This document shows positions 16,417 to 25,033 of a stretch of 64,000 nucleotides of DNA, one piece after another. Location: positions 682,001 to 746,000 of the forward strand of contig NZ_CP019312.1 of assembly GCF_001969365.1 (NCBI RefSeq). Reading direction: 5' to 3'. Position 1 is the stretch's first letter, and each line of letters opens with the position of its first letter. Source of the stretch: Tateyamaria omphalii. Lineage in GTDB: Bacteria; Pseudomonadota; Alphaproteobacteria; Rhodobacterales; Rhodobacteraceae. The position numbers and the translations under genes were made by a program. Under the pieces are notes generated by a model. That model did not search any database. It was not told the DNA's origin and was given only the letters and a program-made list of their open reading frames with translations.

Positions 16417-17646
16417 TTACCCGTGAAATTTGGAAAGGATCATGGATCCGTTGGTGCCGCCGAAGCCGAAGGAGTTGGTCATGACGCTGTCGAGCCCCGC
16501 GTTCTCGACCAAGGCCGTCGCCACCTCACCCGCCTCAAAGGCAGGATCCAGCGTGTCGACATTGATGGATGGCGTGATGAAGTCATGCTCCAGCATCAAC
16601 AGACAGAACACAGCCTCCAGAGCGCCAGCGGCGCCTTGCGCATGGCCTGTCATCGACTTGGTCGAACTCACAACCGGTTGCGTGCGTCCTGCAAAGGCGC
16701 GCCGCACGGCCTCCATTTCCGGCACGTCACCTGCCGGTGTCGACGTGCCGTGGGCATTGATGTACCCGACCGCCCGCCCTTCGGGCAGGGTGTCGAGGGC
16801 CAGTTTCATGGCCAGTTCGGCACCTTCACCCGAGGGGGCCACCATGTCGTGGCCATCCGATGTGGCAGCGTATCCGGTCACCTCGGCGTAGATCTTGGCT
16901 CCACGGGCGCGGGCGTGTTCAAGCTCTTCAAGCACGAGTATGCCGCCGCCGCCGGAAATCACGAACCCGTCCCGGTCCGCATCGAAGGCGCGGCTGGCCT
17001 TTTCCGGCGTGTCATTGAATTTGGACGACATCGCGCCCATCGCGTCAAAGAGACAGGACAGCGTCCAGTCCAGCTCTTCTCCGCCACCTGCGAACATCAC
17101 GTCCTGCTTGCCCAGCATGATCTGTTCTGCCGCGTTGCCGATGCAGTGCAGCGAGGTCGAGCAGGCGCTGGTGATCGAATAGTTGATGCCCTTGATCCTG
17201 AACCCCGTGGCCAGGTTCGCGCTGATGGTCGAGGACATGCACTTGGGCACGGCAAAGGGGCCGATTCGCTTGGTCCCGCCGGTTTTCAGGACAGTCTGGT
17301 GCGCCGTGAGCATGGCCGAGGTGGACGGGCCGCCCGAACCGGCAACCAAACCGGTGCGCGGGTTCACGATGTCGCTTTCCTCAAGCCCTGCATCCGCAAT
17401 GGCTTGTGTCATCGCAATATGGGCGTATGCGGCTCCGGGTCCCATGAACCGCAGCGCGCGCTTGTCCACGTGTTCCTTGACGTCCAGTTTGAGCGTCCCG
17501 GCGATCTGGCTGCGAAAGCCATGCTCTGCCATCTCTTCGCTTGCGACGATCCCGGAGGTGCCGGACTTCAGGGAGGCGAGAACCTCCTCGGAATTGTTGC
17601 CGATGGACGACACGATTCCCAAACCGGTGATAACAACGCGGCGCAT
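16417..17646 (-). CDS. fabB: 3-oxoacyl-[acyl-carrier-protein] synthase I
   Basis: A 409-residue beta-ketoacyl-ACP synthase. The catalytic Cys lies in ITSACSTSLHCIGN (near residue 160), and the two His residues lie in NAHGTSTPAGD and STKSMTGHAQGAAG. Placement directly after fabA identifies it as FabB rather than FabF: it elongates cis-3-decenoyl-ACP in the unsaturated fatty-acid branch. The glycine-rich C-terminus (NSFGFGGTNGS) is intact. It starts at ATG 33 bases after the fabA stop. Confidence 0.94.
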   Translation of the reverse strand: MRRVVITGLGIVSSIGNNSEEVLASLKSGTSGIVASEEMAEHGFRSQIAGTLKLDVKEHVDKRALRFMGPGAAYAHIAMTQAIADAGLEESDIVNPRTGLVAGSGGPSTSAMLTAHQTVLKTGGTKRIGPFAVPKCMSSTISANLATGFRIKGINYSITSACSTSLHCIGNAAEQIMLGKQDVMFAGGGEELDWTLSCLFDAMGAMSSKFNDTPEKASRAFDADRDGFVISGGGGILVLEELEHARARGAKIYAEVTGYAATSDGHDMVAPSGEGAELAMKLALDTLPEGRAVGYINAHGTSTPAGDVPEMEAVRRAFAGRTQPVVSSTKSMTGHAQGAAGALEAVFCLLMLEHDFITPSINVDTLDPAFEAGEVATALVENAGLDSVMTNSFGFGGTNGSMILSKFHG

Positions 17647-17679
17647 GATCAGGGTCCTTTCTGGCCTCGCTCCGACAGG

Positions 17680-18189
17680 TCAGCTTTCTGACAGGGCGAC
17701 TTTCATGTCCTTGACCTGATAGATCACTTCGCCGTCGGCTTCCACCCGCCCGTCGGCCACGCCCATGGTCAGGCGTCGGGTTTGAACGGCCTTGGTGAAA
17801 TCAACGTAATAGGTCAACATCTTGCGGTCAGGGCGGACCATGCCGGTCAGCTTTACCTCGCCGACACCCAGCGCATAGCCGCGCCCCAGCCAACCGCGCC
17901 AGCCAAGGTTGAAACCGGTCAGTTGCCACAGACCGTCAAGGCCGAGGCATCCCGGCATGATCGGGTTGCCGGGGAAGTGGCACTCAAAGAACCACAGGTC
18001 CGGCACGATATCGAATTCAGCCACCACATGGCCCTTGCCGTGCGCGCCGCCGTCGCCGGAGATGTCGGTGATCCGGTCCATCATCAGCATCGGCGGTTCG
18101 GGCAGTTGCGCGTTTCCGGGGCCAAACAGCTCGCCGCGGGCGCATTTCAACAGGTCTTCTTTGTCAAAACGGGTGGGGTAGTCTGCCAT
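17680..18189 (-). CDS. fabA: 3-hydroxydecanoyl-[acyl-carrier-protein] dehydratase/isomerase
   Basis: A 169-residue hot-dog fold dehydratase. The catalytic His and the loop after it are in [21 protein letters not shown], where the Asp of LGLD is the second catalytic residue. FabA dehydrates 3-hydroxydecanoyl-ACP and isomerises the product to cis-3-decenoyl-ACP, the branch point to unsaturated lipids. I chose the ATG at 18189 (MADYPTRF), which gives the usual FabA length; an in-frame ATG 24 bases upstream also exists. It leads the fabA-fabB-fabI operon and is divergent from the 2-oxoglutarate oxygenase gene. Confidence 0.94.
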   Translation of the reverse strand: MADYPTRFDKEDLLKCARGELFGPGNAQLPEPPMLMMDRITDISGDGGAHGKGHVVAEFDIVPDLWFFECHFPGNPIMPGCLGLDGLWQLTGFNLGWRGWLGRGYALGVGEVKLTGMVRPDRKMLTYYVDFTKAVQTRRLTMGVADGRVEADGEVIYQVKDMKVALSES

Positions 18190-18320
18190 TGGGGCCTCGT
18201 ATTGGTCGCGCATCTGGTCCCGTCACAGGGTTCCGGCCCCTCTAGCACCGTGCGGGCAAAGGGCGCAAGGGCAGTGGACTTGGCTTGTCAGGTTGAACGA
18301 GGCGGTGCACGGTCGGTCGT

Positions 18321-19106
18321 ATGGAGCACATCATCGACCTTGACCGCTATCCGCTGCACAGGCCCCAGTCGGCTGCTTGGCACGCGCTGGTCCATCACGC
18401 CAAATCCGGGTTGGCGCGCGATGGCTTGTTCAATTTAGAGGGGTTCATGCAACCGCAAGCACTGGCAGACGTTTTGGGTGACGTACACCCACGTATGGCA
18501 GTCGAGAGCTTTCACCACCGCCGTGCCCACAACATCTATTTCAAGGATGCGGTCGATGGTTTGGCACCTGATCACCCGGCGCTGAAGAAGGTCGAAACCG
18601 CCAATCACACCTTGTGCCATGACCAGATGCGCGGCACGGCGTTGGACGAGATTTATCAGTGGCCGGAGTTCGCAACGTTCCTTGCCGCGGTCATGGACAA
18701 GGCGCAGCTTTATACGATGGACGATGCGTTGGCGGGGCTGAACGTGCTGGAATACCGCCCGGGCGAGGCGCTGAACTGGCATTTCGACCGCTCGATCTTT
18801 ACCACCACGTTGCTGTTGCAGGAGGCGAGCCATGGGGGACTTTTCGAATATGCCAAGGACCTGCGCCGGGACGATGATCCCAATCACGCGGGCATTGCTG
18901 AGCTGTTGGCGGGCCGGATCGCGCCCACGACGCTGGCACAGTCAGCGGGGACGCTGAATGTCTTTCTGGGTGTGAACACGGCCCATCGCGTGTCGACCGT
19001 GGGACCGGGAACCTCGCGTATTGTGTCCGTGCTGTCGCACTATGATACACCCGGCTGCGCCTTTACCGCGGACGAACAGATGGGCTTTTTCGGACGTGTG
19101 GCATAA
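18321..19106 (+). CDS. Fe(II)/2-oxoglutarate-dependent oxygenase (HalD/BesD-related)
   Basis: A 261-residue cupin-fold oxygenase. The iron facial triad appears as HFD in EALNWHFDRS (near residue 153) and a distal His in NTAHRVSTVG, followed by the 2-oxoglutarate-binding Arg in GTSRIVSVLSHYD. The overall layout resembles the HalD/BesD group that includes radical amino-acid halogenases. Those have Gly in place of the Asp to make room for chloride, whereas this protein keeps the Asp, so hydroxylation is more likely than halogenation. It lies between divergent fabA and irr, 84 bases before irr. The substrate is unknown; a free amino acid or small acid is typical. Confidence 0.72.
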   Translation: MEHIIDLDRYPLHRPQSAAWHALVHHAKSGLARDGLFNLEGFMQPQALADVLGDVHPRMAVESFHHRRAHNIYFKDAVDGLAPDHPALKKVETANHTLCHDQMRGTALDEIYQWPEFATFLAAVMDKAQLYTMDDALAGLNVLEYRPGEALNWHFDRSIFTTTLLLQEASHGGLFEYAKDLRRDDDPNHAGIAELLAGRIAPTTLAQSAGTLNVFLGVNTAHRVSTVGPGTSRIVSVLSHYDTPGCAFTADEQMGFFGRVA

Positions 19107-19128
19107 TGCGCATCCACCCCTCGAACCT

Positions 19129-19151
19129 GTTTTGCGATTGAATTGCAAAAC
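19129..19151. promoter_or_regulatory. 23-bp palindromic operator over the irr promoter
   Basis: A near-perfect palindrome with arms GTTTTGC and GCAAAAC; in total 10 of 11 base pairs are symmetric around the centre at 19140. It covers a possible -35 box (TTGAAT, 19138-19143), with a -10-like TATATG at 19162-19167, 18 bases further on, and irr starts at 19191. The TTGCAA-type half-sites resemble boxes of Fur-superfamily regulators in alphaproteobacteria. Autoregulation by Irr or control by a Fur/Mur protein is therefore inferred, not shown. Confidence 0.5.
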
Positions 19152-19190
19152 GATGGCCCTTTATATGTAAGGTAACGCCACGAGGACGGT

Positions 19191-19610
19191 ATGACCCAAA
19201 CGCAGCAAGAGACAGGTATCAGATGGCTGGCCGGGGCCGGGCTGCGCCCGACGCGGCAGCGTGTGACGCTGGCCACCTTGTTGATCGGCGACGGTCAGCA
19301 CCGACATGTCACGGCGGAAAGCCTGTTTGAATCGGCCAAGGCCGAGGGCGAAGCCGTATCGCTTGCCACCGTCTACAACACGCTGCGGGCGTTCTGTGAC
19401 GTCGGATTGATGCAGGAAGTCACGGTTGACGGGTCGAAAAGCTATTTCGACACCAACACCCACGACCACCCGCATTTCTTCTGGGAAGATGAGGCAAAGC
19501 TGACGGATGCACCGTCGGACGAGCTGGTCATTGCACAATTGCCGGATGCGCCCGAAGGTGCAGAGATTGCATCCGTTGACGTCGTGATCCGGTTGCGCCG
19601 CAAAAGCTAG
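19191..19610 (+). CDS. irr: Iron response regulator Irr (Fur family)
   Basis: A 139-residue Fur-superfamily repressor. It has the winged helix (LRPTRQRVTLATLL, then SLATVYNTLRAFCDVGL) and the Irr-type histidine cluster NTHDHPHFFWED instead of the HHH and CxxC patterns of classical Fur. Irr senses haem or iron status and represses iron-using pathways when iron is short. The N-terminal haem regulatory motif (GCPWHD) of Bradyrhizobium Irr is absent, as in other Rhodobacterales. A GAGGA site precedes the ATG and a palindrome covers the promoter. The fabA-fabB-fabI/irr neighbourhood is conserved, here with an oxygenase gene in between. Confidence 0.88.
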   Translation: MTQTQQETGIRWLAGAGLRPTRQRVTLATLLIGDGQHRHVTAESLFESAKAEGEAVSLATVYNTLRAFCDVGLMQEVTVDGSKSYFDTNTHDHPHFFWEDEAKLTDAPSDELVIAQLPDAPEGAEIASVDVVIRLRRKS

Positions 19611-19639
19611 GCGCGCCTTTACCGACCAATAATACATTT

Positions 19640-20410
19640 TTGATAACGCATGGGGCATCCGAGGAAACGGAACGCCCAAACTTGTTCGATGTGGACCCCA
19701 ACGATCCTGACGCGCCGCTGACGCGGGTATTGCAGTTGCAATGTCGGGCGCTGGCGGCCGTTCCGCACGAATTTCGGGCGGTTGGTACGTGGTTAAACTA
19801 CGATTGTGCGCTGTTGCCTTATCTGGACGATGAAGAGGATCGCGCGCGTGTCGTGGCAGATATCGGACGTGCGCGAGCCGCGCTTGATGCCGTCATGCGG
19901 TACTTTGATCTGTCCGCGGACATTCCGGAATACCACCCCGGTGCGCTGGACTGGTTTCGCGACTGCCTCAATCGCGCGCCGCAAAGGGCCGAACCGTTTC
20001 GGGTGACAGCAGGAAAACTGCTTCGTCTCCACGATGTCGCACTCGACGATCCGAAGCGGGCCAAGGCACTTCATCGCGAGACATCCCACTACATCATCAC
20101 AGAGCTCGCCCCGGAAATCGTCGCCTTGCTGGACATCCTGACCGGTGAGGTTGAGGCGCAGGAGCAGTCGCGGGTCGCATATGCCGAAACCATGCGCGCG
20201 AGGGCAGATGCCGCTGTCACCGATATTCTTTCGATCAGCAAGATGGTGCGCCTGATATCGCTCAACGCCTCGGTTGAGGCTGCGCGGGCGGGTGACGCGG
20301 GCCGCGCCTTTGGCGTCATCGCCTCCGAGGTCAAGGCGATGTCCGAGGCCATTCAAACCTCCGCCGGGACGGTCACTGTTACCGTCCGCGACCTGGCTGA
20401 CCGCCTTTAG
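19640..20410 (+). CDS. Small soluble protein with MCP signalling hairpin tip
   Basis: About 256 residues, no membrane segment. The C-terminal third contains the conserved hairpin tip of methyl-accepting chemotaxis proteins (RLISLNASVEAARAGDAGRA then FGVIASEVKAMSEA), but only about 30 residues follow it, so the descending helix is very short. The N-terminal ~170 residues are helical and acidic and match no sensor domain I know. It could bind CheA/CheW as a cytoplasmic mini-receptor or have another coiled-coil role. The start is uncertain: the frame opens with TTG at 19640 without a clear ribosome binding site, and TTG 19682 or GTG 19691 are alternatives. Confidence 0.6.
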   Translation: MITHGASEETERPNLFDVDPNDPDAPLTRVLQLQCRALAAVPHEFRAVGTWLNYDCALLPYLDDEEDRARVVADIGRARAALDAVMRYFDLSADIPEYHPGALDWFRDCLNRAPQRAEPFRVTAGKLLRLHDVALDDPKRAKALHRETSHYIITELAPEIVALLDILTGEVEAQEQSRVAYAETMRARADAAVTDILSISKMVRLISLNASVEAARAGDAGRAFGVIASEVKAMSEAIQTSAGTVTVTVRDLADRL

Positions 20411-20426
20411 ACGTCCGGCGACCGCC

Positions 20427-21293
20427 TCAGAACCATTGCCCCGGTTCCATAAGCCCAAGGTCCAGCAGCTGGCGCGAATGCCATTCAAAAGCGGCTGAGT
20501 TGTGCCATTTGAACGTCTCTATGTCATAGGTGCTGCCGGGGTTCAGTTTCAGGGCCTTGGCTGTCCGAAACGAACAGATCGCCGCAGTCAGGTTGTGGTG
20601 CCACTGACAGGCATAGGTGTTGTATTCTTCGTCGTTGAACGTGTGATCGGCCAGCAGCTTTAGACCGGGCTTGGTCTTGAACAGCGAAATCCGGTCGATC
20701 TTGCGCCGCGCTTCGGGCACGTGTTCCTCGAACCGCCAGCGCAGCCCGCCAAAGAAATCGAGCTGCCGATCCTTCGGATGTCCATTCAGCCCCTTGCGCG
20801 CCAGGGCATAGTAGCCGGACCGGTCAAGATGCGCATGGTCCAGCGATACCGCATTCGGACACGCCCACAGGTCCTCTGCATAAAGATCGACGACATAGGT
20901 CAGCATGGCGTCGCGCCGCTCTTCCGCATGAAAGGCCAGCATCTCTCCGACAGATCGGGTTTCGCAGAACGGGTGAAACAGAAATTCTGCGTTGTAGCAG
21001 TAAAACATCCACGTCCCTTCCGGCACGGCCTTGATCAGGGCATTGACTGCCGTTTCCAAAGCGCCAGCGGCCGATGCGTCGAAGTCGATGCGGATCACCG
21101 CTTCGGACAGGTCACGCGCGAGGGTGAGGCGCTTGGCCATGAATGCGATGATGTGCTTGAAGCCGGCCTGCTGATGGTGCCGCAACGTGGTGTCCAGTTC
21201 GACATCGTCTTCGGCCAGGATCAGGGCCACGGGTCCTTTCTTGGGAACCGCGTCGGCGTCGTTGAGAAAACTGCTCAGACTGTCGAAATGCAT
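20427..21293 (-). CDS. Glycosyltransferase family 2-like protein
   Basis: A 288-residue protein of the Glyco_tranf_2_4 type: an N-terminal nucleotide-sugar-like region (ALILAEDDVELDTTLRHHQQ, then GFKHIIAF), a middle part containing NAEFLFHPF and AEERRDAM, and a C-terminal region rich in His/Trp (YACQWHHNL, WHSRQLLDLG). No membrane segment or signal is visible. Such proteins are common in Rhodobacteraceae and are thought to add sugars to cell-surface material, but the acceptor is unknown. It converges on the MCP-like gene with 16 bases between the stops. Confidence 0.6.
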   Translation of the reverse strand: MHFDSLSSFLNDADAVPKKGPVALILAEDDVELDTTLRHHQQAGFKHIIAFMAKRLTLARDLSEAVIRIDFDASAAGALETAVNALIKAVPEGTWMFYCYNAEFLFHPFCETRSVGEMLAFHAEERRDAMLTYVVDLYAEDLWACPNAVSLDHAHLDRSGYYALARKGLNGHPKDRQLDFFGGLRWRFEEHVPEARRKIDRISLFKTKPGLKLLADHTFNDEEYNTYACQWHHNLTAAICSFRTAKALKLNPGSTYDIETFKWHNSAAFEWHSRQLLDLGLMEPGQWF

Positions 21294-21410
21294 GGCCTGT
21301 TCCTTGTGGCGCCCGTGACGTCAAATTTCCGTTAATCTGGGCCGCATTGCAAGACACCCGAGGGACTGGTAAGCGACGGCTTCCATCCGCACAATCCGGG
21401 ACGCAAGCCC

Positions 21411-22733
21411 ATGACGACGCCCAAAAAGCTCTTTATCAAGACCTATGGCTGTCAGATGAACGTCTATGACAGCGAACGCATGGCCGAAGCGCTGGGCGGG
21501 CAGGGGTATGTTGAAACCCGGTCGCCGGATGACGCAGACATGATCCTGCTGAACACCTGCCACATCCGTGAGAAGGCGGCCGAGAAAATCTATTCCGAGC
21601 TTGGCCGCTACAAGGGGCTGAAGGCCGACAAACCCGATCTGAAGATCGGCGTGGCGGGCTGCGTGGCGCAAGCCGAAGGACAGGAGATCATGCGCCGCCA
21701 GCCCATGGTCGATCTGGTCGTGGGCCCGCAAAGCTACCACCGCCTGCCCGAGATGGAGGCGAAGACGCGCGCCGGTGAAAAGGCGCTCGACACCGATTTT
21801 CCCGAAGAAGACAAGTTTGAGAAGCTGAAAGGGCGGCCCAAGGCACAGCGCGGTCCGACCGCGTTCCTGACGGTGCAGGAAGGGTGCGACAAGTTCTGCG
21901 CCTTTTGCGTTGTCCCCTATACCCGCGGGGCCGAGGTCAGCCGCCCGGTGGACCGGATCCTGACCGAAGCGCGCGATCTGGTTGAGCGCGGCGTGCGCGA
22001 GATCACGCTTCTGGGCCAGAACGTCAATGCCTATCACGGCGCCGGGCCGGACGGGTCGGACTACACTCTGGCCAAGCTGATCTGGGACCTCGACAAGGTC
22101 GACGGGCTGGAGCGCATCCGCTTTACCACCAGCCACCCCAATGACATGACCGACGATCTGATCGAGGCGCATGGCACATGCCCAAAGCTGATGCCTTACC
22201 TGCACTTGCCCGTGCAGTCGGGCAGCGACCGGATCCTCAAGCGCATGAACCGCAGCCACACGGCGGACAGCTATCTGCGCCTGATCGAACGCATCCGCGC
22301 CGCGCGGCCCGACATTCTGATGTCCGGCGACTTCATCGTAGGCTTCCCAGAGGAAACGGAAGCGGATTTCCAGGCCACGCTCGATTTGGTCGAAGAGGTG
22401 ACCTACGGCTATGCCTACAGCTTCAAGTATTCGACGCGCCCCGGCACACCGGCGGCAGAACGTGCGCAGGTCGACCCGGCTGAGGCGGATGACCGGCTGC
22501 AGCGGCTTCAGGCGCTGATCACACGCCAGCAGCGCGACATTCAGAACAGCATGGTCGGTCGAACCGTCAACGTGCTCTTTGAAAAACCAGGGCGCCTGCC
22601 CGGTCAAATGGGCGGCAAAAGCGAGTATCTGCACGCGGTCCATGTCGCAGATGCCCCTGTTGGCATCGGTGACATCGCAGCGGTGAGAATCGTTGACGCT
22701 GCAGCAAACTCCCTGGCCGGCGTGATCGCCTGA
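21411..22733 (+). CDS. miaB: tRNA-2-methylthio-N6-dimethylallyladenosine synthase
   Basis: A 440-residue radical SAM methylthiotransferase. The N-terminal domain has its three auxiliary-cluster cysteines in [24 protein letters not shown] and [10 protein letters not shown]. The radical SAM cluster is [17 protein letters not shown], and a TRAM domain lies at the C-terminus (from about residue 375). MiaB adds the methylthio group at A37 of tRNAs reading UNN codons. It is followed by two envelope-protein genes before phoH, whereas in many proteobacteria miaB and phoH are adjacent. Confidence 0.95.
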   Translation: MTTPKKLFIKTYGCQMNVYDSERMAEALGGQGYVETRSPDDADMILLNTCHIREKAAEKIYSELGRYKGLKADKPDLKIGVAGCVAQAEGQEIMRRQPMVDLVVGPQSYHRLPEMEAKTRAGEKALDTDFPEEDKFEKLKGRPKAQRGPTAFLTVQEGCDKFCAFCVVPYTRGAEVSRPVDRILTEARDLVERGVREITLLGQNVNAYHGAGPDGSDYTLAKLIWDLDKVDGLERIRFTTSHPNDMTDDLIEAHGTCPKLMPYLHLPVQSGSDRILKRMNRSHTADSYLRLIERIRAARPDILMSGDFIVGFPEETEADFQATLDLVEEVTYGYAYSFKYSTRPGTPAAERAQVDPAEADDRLQRLQALITRQQRDIQNSMVGRTVNVLFEKPGRLPGQMGGKSEYLHAVHVADAPVGIGDIAAVRIVDAAANSLAGVIA

Positions 22734-22932
22734 GCCGGAGCCATTGCCGCCAATTTGGGCAGAAAAGGCTCGGGTCAGTTGTAAGTCTGCCCATTGAGGG
22801 CACAATATCTGGTAAAAACGGGTTCACAGATCGTTAATTTTTTCCTACGGTTCCTAGCAGTGTAGCAAGGGTCCGCCTGATTTCAGGCATGTTGGTGATC
22901 CTTGTGGGGGACCAACAAAAAAGGACAGGGCT

Positions 22933-23532
22933 GTGGCGAAATTCATTTCGAAAACAGTTGATAGGCTTATGACCACGGCGGCTGCCACCGCGGTGGCGTT
23001 GACGTCGCTCATGGTTGCGGACGTATCTGCACAGACTTTCAGCACGAACACGCCGTCGCAACAGGGCCGTGACCTGGGACAGTACATTCCGACAATCTGG
23101 GTTGATCCGGACGGGTGTGAGCACTGGGTGATGGACGACGGGGCCGAGGGCTACATGACCCCGCACGTCAACCGCAAGGGCATCCCAGTCTGCCGTCGTG
23201 GCAATCTGTGCGGTGTTATGAACACCGACCAGTTCTTTGGCACCGACAGCTTCCGCATTCACGCGGCGGGCAAGCAGCGGCTGGCCGAATTCTTCCGCGG
23301 CTCGACGGCCCAGGCCTTTATCATCACCGGTCACACCGACAGCCGCGCAAGCGATGCCTACAACCTGCGCCTGTCGCTCAACCGGGCCAATGCGGTTGCC
23401 GCGGTGGCGCAGCAATCGGGCGCACGGATTGCGGATGTACGCGGCTATGGTGAACGCCTCCCGGCGCAGCCCAACAACACCGCCAAAGGCATGGCAGCCA
23501 ACCGCCGTGTCGAAATCATCTGCATTCAGTAA
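22933..23532 (+). CDS. OmpA-family exported protein with extra N-terminal module
   Basis: A 199-residue protein with a signal peptide (about residues 1-33, ending VSAQ), a 35-residue module (WVDPDGCEHWVMDDGAEGY, with two cysteines), and an OmpA-C peptidoglycan-binding domain (FFRGSTAQAFIITGHTDSRA, LNRANAVAAVAQQ, NRRVEII). The OmpA domain binds diaminopimelate in peptidoglycan, so the protein is probably periplasmic or outer-membrane associated. The GTG start at 22933 follows AAGGACAGGG. The same module is repeated in the next gene, so the two likely work together. The 199 bases upstream contain only promoter-like sequence. Confidence 0.8.
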   Translation: MAKFISKTVDRLMTTAAATAVALTSLMVADVSAQTFSTNTPSQQGRDLGQYIPTIWVDPDGCEHWVMDDGAEGYMTPHVNRKGIPVCRRGNLCGVMNTDQFFGTDSFRIHAAGKQRLAEFFRGSTAQAFIITGHTDSRASDAYNLRLSLNRANAVAAVAQQSGARIADVRGYGERLPAQPNNTAKGMAANRRVEIICIQ

Positions 23533-23542
23533 GGGACGTACC

Positions 23543-23845
23543 ATGACCAAGTTGAAATTCGTCCCGCTGGTGATCGCAGGCCTGACGCTGGTCGCCTGTG
23601 GCGATGGCCTGCCGGCAGACAAGACCATTGACCGCGGTACCGACCGCAAGGACCTGAGCCAGCTTCAAGCTGGCATCTGGGTGGATCCGAACGGCTGTGA
23701 CCACTGGATCATCGACGACGGTGTCGAAGGATATCTGTCGGCGCGGCTCGACAAGTATGGCAAGCCGGTTTGTTCCGGCGTGGCGCAGCCCACCTACACC
23801 GCCGGGGACTTCAAAGGCGGATCGCGGGTCAACGACCCGAATTGA
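23543..23845 (+). CDS. Small lipoprotein sharing a module with the upstream OmpA protein
   Basis: A 100-residue predicted lipoprotein. The signal peptide ends in the lipobox LVAC, with the Cys near residue 19. The mature part contains WVDPNGCDHWIIDDGVEGY followed by GKPVC, which matches the module of the upstream gene at about 19 of 35 positions, including both cysteines. It is separated from that gene by 10 bases and followed by a strong terminator, so the two form a short operon. A role in the cell envelope beside the peptidoglycan-binding partner is inferred. No enzymatic motif is visible. Confidence 0.7.
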   Translation: MTKLKFVPLVIAGLTLVACGDGLPADKTIDRGTDRKDLSQLQAGIWVDPNGCDHWIIDDGVEGYLSARLDKYGKPVCSGVAQPTYTAGDFKGGSRVNDPN

Positions 23846-23867
23846 TTTTTTGCGCCACAGAAACAAG

Positions 23868-23900
23868 GGCCGGAGCGCAGGGTGCGCCCCGGCCTTTTTT
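23868..23900 (+). terminator. Rho-independent terminator after the OmpA/lipoprotein pair
   Basis: An 11-bp stem with one mismatch (GGCCGGAGCGC pairing with GCGCCCCGGCC), a five-base loop and a run of six T residues. It lies 22 bases after the lipoprotein stop and separates this pair from phoH. Confidence 0.85.
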
Positions 23901-23990
23901 GTTTCATTTGCATGAAATACGGCCCGCGCCCGTTGCACCCTCTGTGCGAACTTGCGACGCTGAGACAACCAGAGACTCGAGGAGCCGCAT

Positions 23991-24983
23991 TTGACCCTAG
24001 ACCAACCCACCCAGGAACTGGTCCTGGAATTTCCCGACAACCGTCTGCTGATTGACCTGTGCGGTCCTTATGACAGTCATCTGACGGCCATCGAATCCGC
24101 CCTTGAGGTGCAAATTGTGAGACGGGGAAATGTGTTGGCGGTGATGGGCGACGAGGGCGCACAGAAGCGGGCAGGTGATGTGCTGAACGCCCTTTACCTG
24201 CGGCTCGAGACGGGCAAGGACGTCGAACCGGCGGATGTAGATCGCGAGTTGCGCATGGGCCAGTCCGAGCAAGGCACCGGCAGCCGCCAGGGCGACCAGT
24301 TGGAAATGGCCGTAGGCAACCGGATCGAGATCAAGACCCGCAAGAAGCTGGTCGAACCCCGCACCGACGCGCAAAAGGCATATGTGCAGTCACTGTTTGA
24401 CAATGAAATGGCCTTTGGCATTGGCCCTGCAGGCACTGGCAAGACTTATCTCGCCGTGGCGGTCGGTGTTTCGATGTTCATTTCGGGGCATGTGGATCGC
24501 ATCATTCTCTGCCGCCCCGCTGTGGAAGCTGGCGAGCGGCTGGGCTTCCTGCCCGGCACACAGGAAGAAAAAGTCGATCCCTACATGCAGCCGCTTTATG
24601 ATGCGCTGAATGACTTCCTGCCGGGCAAGCAGCTGGCGAAGCTGAAAGAGGAAAAGACGATCGAGATTGCACCGCTCGCCTTCATGCGGGGGCGCACGCT
24701 CAGCCGTGCCTTCGTGGTACTGGACGAAGCCCAGAACGCCACGACCATGCAGATGAAGATGTTTCTCACGCGTCTTGGCGAAGGCTCGCGCATGGTCATC
24801 ACGGGTGATCGCACCCAGATCGACTTGCCGCGCGGCGTGGCCTCGGGGCTCTGGGACGCGGAACGCCTGCTCAAATCCATCCCCAACATCAGCTTCAACT
24901 ATTTCACATCGAAGGATGTGGTAAGGCATCCGCTTGTGGCCGCAATCATCGAAGCCTATGAGGCCGATACGGAGAGCACCTAG
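23991..24983 (+). CDS. phoH: PhoH-like ATPase (YbeZ)
   Basis: A 330-residue PhoH-family protein. The N-terminal part is a short KH-like region; the ATPase domain has Walker [15 protein letters not shown] (near residue 140), Walker [12 protein letters not shown] (near 240) and the [17 protein letters not shown] segment after it. PhoH/YbeZ works with the RNase YbeY, encoded next, in ribosome maturation and RNA quality control. The start is TTG, supported by GAGGAG seven bases upstream. It leads the group phoH-ybeY-ybeX-lnt. Confidence 0.9.
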   Translation: MTLDQPTQELVLEFPDNRLLIDLCGPYDSHLTAIESALEVQIVRRGNVLAVMGDEGAQKRAGDVLNALYLRLETGKDVEPADVDRELRMGQSEQGTGSRQGDQLEMAVGNRIEIKTRKKLVEPRTDAQKAYVQSLFDNEMAFGIGPAGTGKTYLAVAVGVSMFISGHVDRIILCRPAVEAGERLGFLPGTQEEKVDPYMQPLYDALNDFLPGKQLAKLKEEKTIEIAPLAFMRGRTLSRAFVVLDEAQNATTMQMKMFLTRLGEGSRMVITGDRTQIDLPRGVASGLWDAERLLKSIPNISFNYFTSKDVVRHPLVAAIIEAYEADTEST

Positions 24984-25033
24984 TTTCTTCTCTGGTTCAA
25001 AAAAATCCCGGGGGTCCGGGGGCTGGCCCCCGG
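24979..25033 (+). repeat. Rhodobacteraceae GC-rich hairpin repeat, copy 1
   Basis: A TTCTTCTCTGGTTC stretch followed by AAAAAAAT and a perfect 8-bp hairpin, CCGGGGGC-TG-GCCCCCGG (25016-25033). It shares its plan (TTCTTCTGG, A-rich spacer, G-rich hairpin) with copies near 44190 and 47983. It fills the phoH-ybeY gap, and the hairpin ends directly at the inferred TTG start of ybeY, so it may affect ybeY translation or act as a partial terminator. Confidence 0.6.

Noticed and set aside
18321..19106. Radical halogenase reading of the oxygenase
   Set aside because: The iron-binding motif has Asp (HFD), whereas halogenases of this group have Gly or Ala there; called an oxygenase instead.
21321..22805. 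494-codon minus-strand open frame
   Set aside because: Antisense shadow of miaB, whose Cys motifs are complete.
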